Assembly (NCBI GenBank): GCA_030918015.1 | Contig: JAUPTP010000037.1 | Coordinates: forward strand, 1 to 10,188 | DNA: 10,188 bases | Source of the DNA: Pseudomonadota bacterium | Lineage (GTDB): Bacteria > Pseudomonadota > Gammaproteobacteria > Burkholderiales > Burkholderiaceae_C | Direction of reading: 5' to 3' | In this document: in pieces, positions 7,019-10,188 of the stretch | Numbering within the stretch: position 1 is the first letter of the stretch | Layout of the letters: each line of letters begins with the position of its first letter | Position numbers and translations under genes: made by a program | The notes under the pieces: generated by a model | What the model saw: the letters and a program-made list of their open reading frames with translations, nothing else | What the model was told of the DNA's origin: nothing | The model's database searches: none

Positions 7019-10000
7019 ATGCCATCGCACCGAGACCCTGCCGTGACCGACGACCTCAGCGCCCTGGCCTGGGTGCACGACGAGCTGCGTCGCACGCTGG
7101 AGTCCGCCCAGAAGGCGCTGCGCCGCTATCTGCGCGAGGTGGGCGAGGCCGATCGCTCGGACCTCGACGATGTCGATCCGTCCATCCTGCGTCAGGCCCG
7201 GCAGCAGATCCACCAGGGGGCCGGGGCGCTCGAGCTGGTCAACCTGCCGGAGGCCGCGCTGGTGATGCGCTCGGCCGAGCAGCTGGTGCAGCGCTTCGTG
7301 GCGCGGCCCCAGCGGCTGGATGCGGCCGGGGTCGAGGCGGTGGAGCAGGCGCTGTTCGCGCTGCTCGACTTCCTGGCCCGCAAGCTGGCGGGCCAGCCGG
7401 TGCAGGCGGTGGGGCTGTTCGCGCAGTGGCGCAAGCTGCTGGAGCTGACCGGCGCGGAGCGCATCCATCCGGCCGACCTGTGGCGGCGCGACTGGCAGTG
7501 GCATGCGCTGTCCGCGGCGGTCGAGGCGGCGCCGCAGGCGGCCGATGCGGCGCAGCTGGCGCGCTTCGAGAAGGCGCTGCTGGTGCTGATGCGGCAGAAC
7601 CATCCGGGCGCGGCCACGGCGCTGTCGCGCGAATGTGCGGCGCTGGGCGCCGCCTGCGAGGGCCACGAGCAGGTGCTGTGGCGGCTGGCCGCGGCCTTCT
7701 TCGAGGCCTGGGCGCTGACGCTGATGGCGCCGGACATGTACGTCAAGCGCAGCGCCTCGCGCCTGATGGCGCAGCTGCGCGGGCGCGTCAAGGGCGAGAC
7801 GGACGTCTCCGACCGCCTGGCGCAGGACCTGCTGTTCCACTGCGCGCGAGCCTGGCCGAACGAGTCTCAGGCGGCCCCGTGGCTGACGGCGGTGCATGCG
7901 GCCTGGCACCTCGCGCGCGAGCCGGTGGTCAGCTATGACGATCCGCTCTATGGCCAGCGCGATCCGGCGCTGGTGCAGCAGGCCCGGCGCCGCCTGCAGG
8001 CGGCCAAGGAGGTCTGGAATGCGGTGGCCGCGGGCGATGCGCAGCGCATGCCGCATCTGGGCGAGACCTTCTCGCTGGTGGGCGACTCGGTCAGCCGCCT
8101 CTACGCCGACGGCCGCGAGCTGGCGACGGCGTTGCACGACGCCGCCGAGCTGACGCTGCGCGGCGGCCGCGCGCCCCAGCCCGAGCTGGGCATGGAGGTG
8201 GCCACCAGCCTGCTTTATCTCGAGGCGGCGTTCGACGAGGGCGATGCCGAAGAGGGCATCGCCGACCCGGCGCGTCGGCTGGCCGAGCGGCTGCGGCGCG
8301 TGCTGGGCGGTCATCCGGCCCAGCCGCTCGAGCCCTGGATGGAGAGCCTGTACCGCCGGGTCAGCGACCGCCAGACGCTTGGCAGCGTGGTGCAGGAGCT
8401 GCGCAACGCGCTGCTCGAGGTCGAGCGCGAGATCGACCAGTTCTTCCGCTCGCCCGGCGAGAGCGGCCTGCTCGCGGCCGTGCCGGGGCAGCTCGCCGCG
8501 ATGCGGGGCGTGCTCTCGGTGCTGGACGTCGAGGCGGGCATCGCCACGATCGGGCGCATGCGCGTCGATGTCGAGCAGCTGCTGCACGACGACCGGGGAC
8601 CGAAGGATCCGGTCACGCTGGGCGCGTTCCAGCGGCTGGCGGCCAACCTGGGGGCGCTGGGCTTCCTGGTGGACATGCTGGGCGTGCAGCCTCAGGTGGC
8701 CCGCTCGCTGTTCGTGTTCGACGAGCGACTGGGCGTGCTCTCGCCGCTGATGGGGCGCGCGGCGGTCGATGCCGAGGTGCTCCAGCGGGCCGAGGCCCTG
8801 GCCGAGGCGGTGCGCGAGACCACGCTGCCGCTCGACCAGATCTCCTCGCAGCTCCAGGCCCTGCAGGACGAGTCGCGCGTGGCCGCGGTGCCCGCGCTCA
8901 GCGACCCCCTCGAGACCGCCCGCCAGGTGCTCTCGGGGGCCGGCGCCGACGGCCAGGCCTTGCGCGAGCAGTTGGCGCAGGCGGTGAGCGAGTTCGTGGC
9001 CACCGCCGCGGCTCCGCTGGATTTCGATCCGCTGGGCCCGCCGCTGACCGAGCGGCCGCTCGAGTCCGCCACCCCCGTGGAGTCGCCGGTCTTCGCGCCG
9101 ACCGGCCTCGAGGGCGACCACGAGATGCGCGACGTCTTCCTCGAGGAGTCGCGCGAGGTCGTGGCCGATGCGGCCGAGGCGCTGCACCAGCTCGAGGCCG
9201 AGGCGGCCAGCCTGGCCTTGATCACCCGGCTGCGCCGGGCCTTCCACACGCTCAAGGGCAGCGCCCGGATGGTCGGCCTGAGCGCCTATGGCGAGGCGGC
9301 CTGGGCCTGCGAGCAGCTCTACAACCACTGGCTGGCCGCGCAGACGCCGGCCTCGCCGAACCTGCGCACGCTCACCGGCGACGCGATCGCCTACTTCTCG
9401 GCCTGGACCGAGGCGATCGCCGAGGGCGACGACGGCGCCTTCCTGCCCGAGCCGCTGATCGCGGCGGCCGAGGCCCTGCGCCATGCCGGCGAGCTCATGC
9501 GCGTGGTGCTGCCCGGCGAGAGCCGGCCGGTGCCGATGCAGGTGCTGCCCGACGATGTGAGCGAGCATGTCGATGTCGACCTGGAGGTGGTGTTCGAGGA
9601 CGAGTTCCCGCCGGTGATGGAGCAGCTCCAGGCGACCCGTCCGATGGACCTGTCGTTCCTGCAGCTGCAGCCCACCCAGCCGATGGACCTGTCGCTGCGC
9701 CAGCTGCGCGAGCATGCGGTCGACCTCGATCTGGACGCCGATCCGGATCTCGATCTGGACCTGCGGGCCGGCATGGATCTCGGTCTGGATCTGCGGGCCG
9801 AGCTGGACCTGGCGCTGGACGAGGGCGTGGGGGCAGCGGGCGAGGTCGACATCGAGCTCGACCTGAGCGAGCCGGCGCCCGGGCTCGACCCGGACCTGGA
9901 CGAGGAGCCGGCGCTGATCGAGCTGCCGCTGGCGCTGCTCGAGACTGCAGACGGCGGCGTCGATCTGGAATTGCCCGATCTGCCGGCGGTGCCCGACCTG

Positions 10001-10188
10001 ATCCTGACCGACGAGCCGGCGGGTCCGGACACGGTCAACACCAGCGCCACCACCCATGCGGGTGGCCTGATGGCCGAGTCCGATCTGGCCCGCGAGCCGA
10101 TGCCGCCGATCACCGAGATCGAGCCGATGACGCTCGAGATGGCCGCCACCGGCCCGGCCGGTCTGCCCGGCGACGAGGCGGCGGCCGG
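7019..10188 (+). CDS. chpA: ChpA/PilL hybrid CheA-like histidine kinase, N-terminal 1056 codons (3' end beyond window)
   Basis: An open frame from ATG 7019, 10 bases after the pilJ stop, to the window edge without a stop. Seen: (1) a FimL-like N-terminal region beginning LAWVHDELRRTLESAQKALRR, with a degenerate phosphotransfer-like motif IHQGAGALELV (His65); (2) a second HPt-like helical region around 480-510 in which the His position appears to be Gln491 (GQLAAMRG); (3) a canonical HPt domain from about 710, EMRDVFLEESREV then FHTLKGSARMVG with His743; (4) an acidic Asp/Leu-rich linker (about 902-994). Further HPt domains, the ATPase, CheW-like and receiver domains expected of ChpA would lie downstream. 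In the pathway ChpA autophosphorylates under PilJ/PilI control and passes phosphate to PilG and PilH. A GTG at 7043 is an alternative start; no strong ribosome site is seen, suggesting coupling to pilJ. Confidence 0.93.
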   Translation, partial: MPSHRDPAVTDDLSALAWVHDELRRTLESAQKALRRYLREVGEADRSDLDDVDPSILRQARQQIHQGAGALELVNLPEAALVMRSAEQLVQRFVARPQRLDAAGVEAVEQALFALLDFLARKLAGQPVQAVGLFAQWRKLLELTGAERIHPADLWRRDWQWHALSAAVEAAPQAADAAQLARFEKALLVLMRQNHPGAATALSRECAALGAACEGHEQVLWRLAAAFFEAWALTLMAPDMYVKRSASRLMAQLRGRVKGETDVSDRLAQDLLFHCARAWPNESQAAPWLTAVHAAWHLAREPVVSYDDPLYGQRDPALVQQARRRLQAAKEVWNAVAAGDAQRMPHLGETFSLVGDSVSRLYADGRELATALHDAAELTLRGGRAPQPELGMEVATSLLYLEAAFDEGDAEEGIADPARRLAERLRRVLGGHPAQPLEPWMESLYRRVSDRQTLGSVVQELRNALLEVEREIDQFFRSPGESGLLAAVPGQLAAMRGVLSVLDVEAGIATIGRMRVDVEQLLHDDRGPKDPVTLGAFQRLAANLGALGFLVDMLGVQPQVARSLFVFDERLGVLSPLMGRAAVDAEVLQRAEALAEAVRETTLPLDQISSQLQALQDESRVAAVPALSDPLETARQVLSGAGADGQALREQLAQAVSEFVATAAAPLDFDPLGPPLTERPLESATPVESPVFAPTGLEGDHEMRDVFLEESREVVADAAEALHQLEAEAASLALITRLRRAFHTLKGSARMVGLSAYGEAAWACEQLYNHWLAAQTPASPNLRTLTGDAIAYFSAWTEAIAEGDDGAFLPEPLIAAAEALRHAGELMRVVLPGESRPVPMQVLPDDVSEHVDVDLEVVFEDEFPPVMEQLQATRPMDLSFLQLQPTQPMDLSLRQLREHAVDLDLDADPDLDLDLRAGMDLGLDLRAELDLALDEGVGAAGEVDIELDLSEPAPGLDPDLDEEPALIELPLALLETADGGVDLELPDLPAVPDLILTDEPAGPDTVNTSATTHAGGLMAESDLAREPMPPITEIEPMTLEMAATGPAGLPGDEAAA
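9741..9830 (+). repeat. chpA: Degenerate 30-bp tandem repeat encoding Asp-Leu decapeptides in ChpA
   Basis: Bases 9751-9770 and 9781-9800 agree at 18 of 20 positions, giving a 30-bp period; flanking sequence keeps a looser GATCTG/GACCTG pattern. The encoded residues alternate Asp and Leu (DPDLDLDLRAG, then MDLGLDLRAE, then LDLALDEG). This is the core of a longer acidic linker after the His743 HPt domain. Repeat slippage is a plausible source of length variation here. Confidence 0.7.

Noticed and set aside
4423..7095. An 890-codon open frame on the minus strand opposite pilJ
   Set aside because: Same antisense artefact of GC-rich codon use. The plus strand encodes an unmistakable PilJ with transmembrane segments and a receptor signalling tip.
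7001..10057. A 1018-codon open frame on the minus strand opposite chpA
   Set aside because: Its translation is a low-complexity mix of Gln, Arg, His, Leu and Gly with no recognisable domain. It mirrors a plus-strand gene with clear HPt motifs and strong G/C third-position bias, which removes stops from the opposite strand.

Overview
This is a high-GC (roughly two-thirds G+C by eye) bacterial chromosome segment with densely packed genes and strong G/C third-position codon bias. The gene set and protein style point to a betaproteobacterium of the order Burkholderiales, plausibly near the Rubrivivax/Leptothrix group. The placement is inferred from the protein sequences and from the neighbourhood of hemL, a ThiD-like kinase, rubredoxin and a Pil-Chp cluster. 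No rRNA, tRNA, CRISPR array, insertion sequence or phage gene is visible.

Left part, minus strand (1-2892). Reading leftward there is a ThiD-like phosphomethylpyrimidine kinase (1957-2892), then hemL, glutamate-1-semialdehyde aminomutase (579-1871), then the start of a YeaD-type hexose-6-phosphate mutarotase cut by the window edge (1-546). The spacing is tight (85 and 32 bases), so the three are probably co-transcribed.

Divergent control region (2893-3019). About 127 bases separate the two transcription directions. It holds a good -10 box (TACAAT) for the rightward genes. That box is one arm of a perfect 7-bp inverted repeat whose other arm is the same TACAAT on the opposite strand.

Right part, plus strand (3020-10188). 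A small GTG-start rubredoxin gene, too short to stand out in a simple ORF scan, is followed by a Pil-Chp chemosensory cluster of the kind that controls type IV pilus twitching motility and surface sensing. It comprises pilG and pilH (single-domain CheY-like regulators), pilI (CheW-like adaptor), pilJ (methyl-accepting receptor with two PilJ modules) and the first 1056 codons of the giant CheA-like hybrid kinase chpA/pilL. In this pathway PilJ passes signals through PilI to ChpA, whose phosphotransfer domains feed PilG and PilH to set pilus extension and retraction. No pilK methyltransferase lies between pilJ and chpA.

Most of the window is ordinary, conserved housekeeping and motility sequence. 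I do not see a clearly new system. The points most worth a second look are the symmetric TACAAT repeat between the divergent genes, the glutamate where the ThiD-like kinase should have its catalytic residue, the Asp-Leu repeat linker in ChpA, the long cytoplasmic N-terminus of PilJ, and the rubredoxin at the head of the pilus-chemotaxis cluster.
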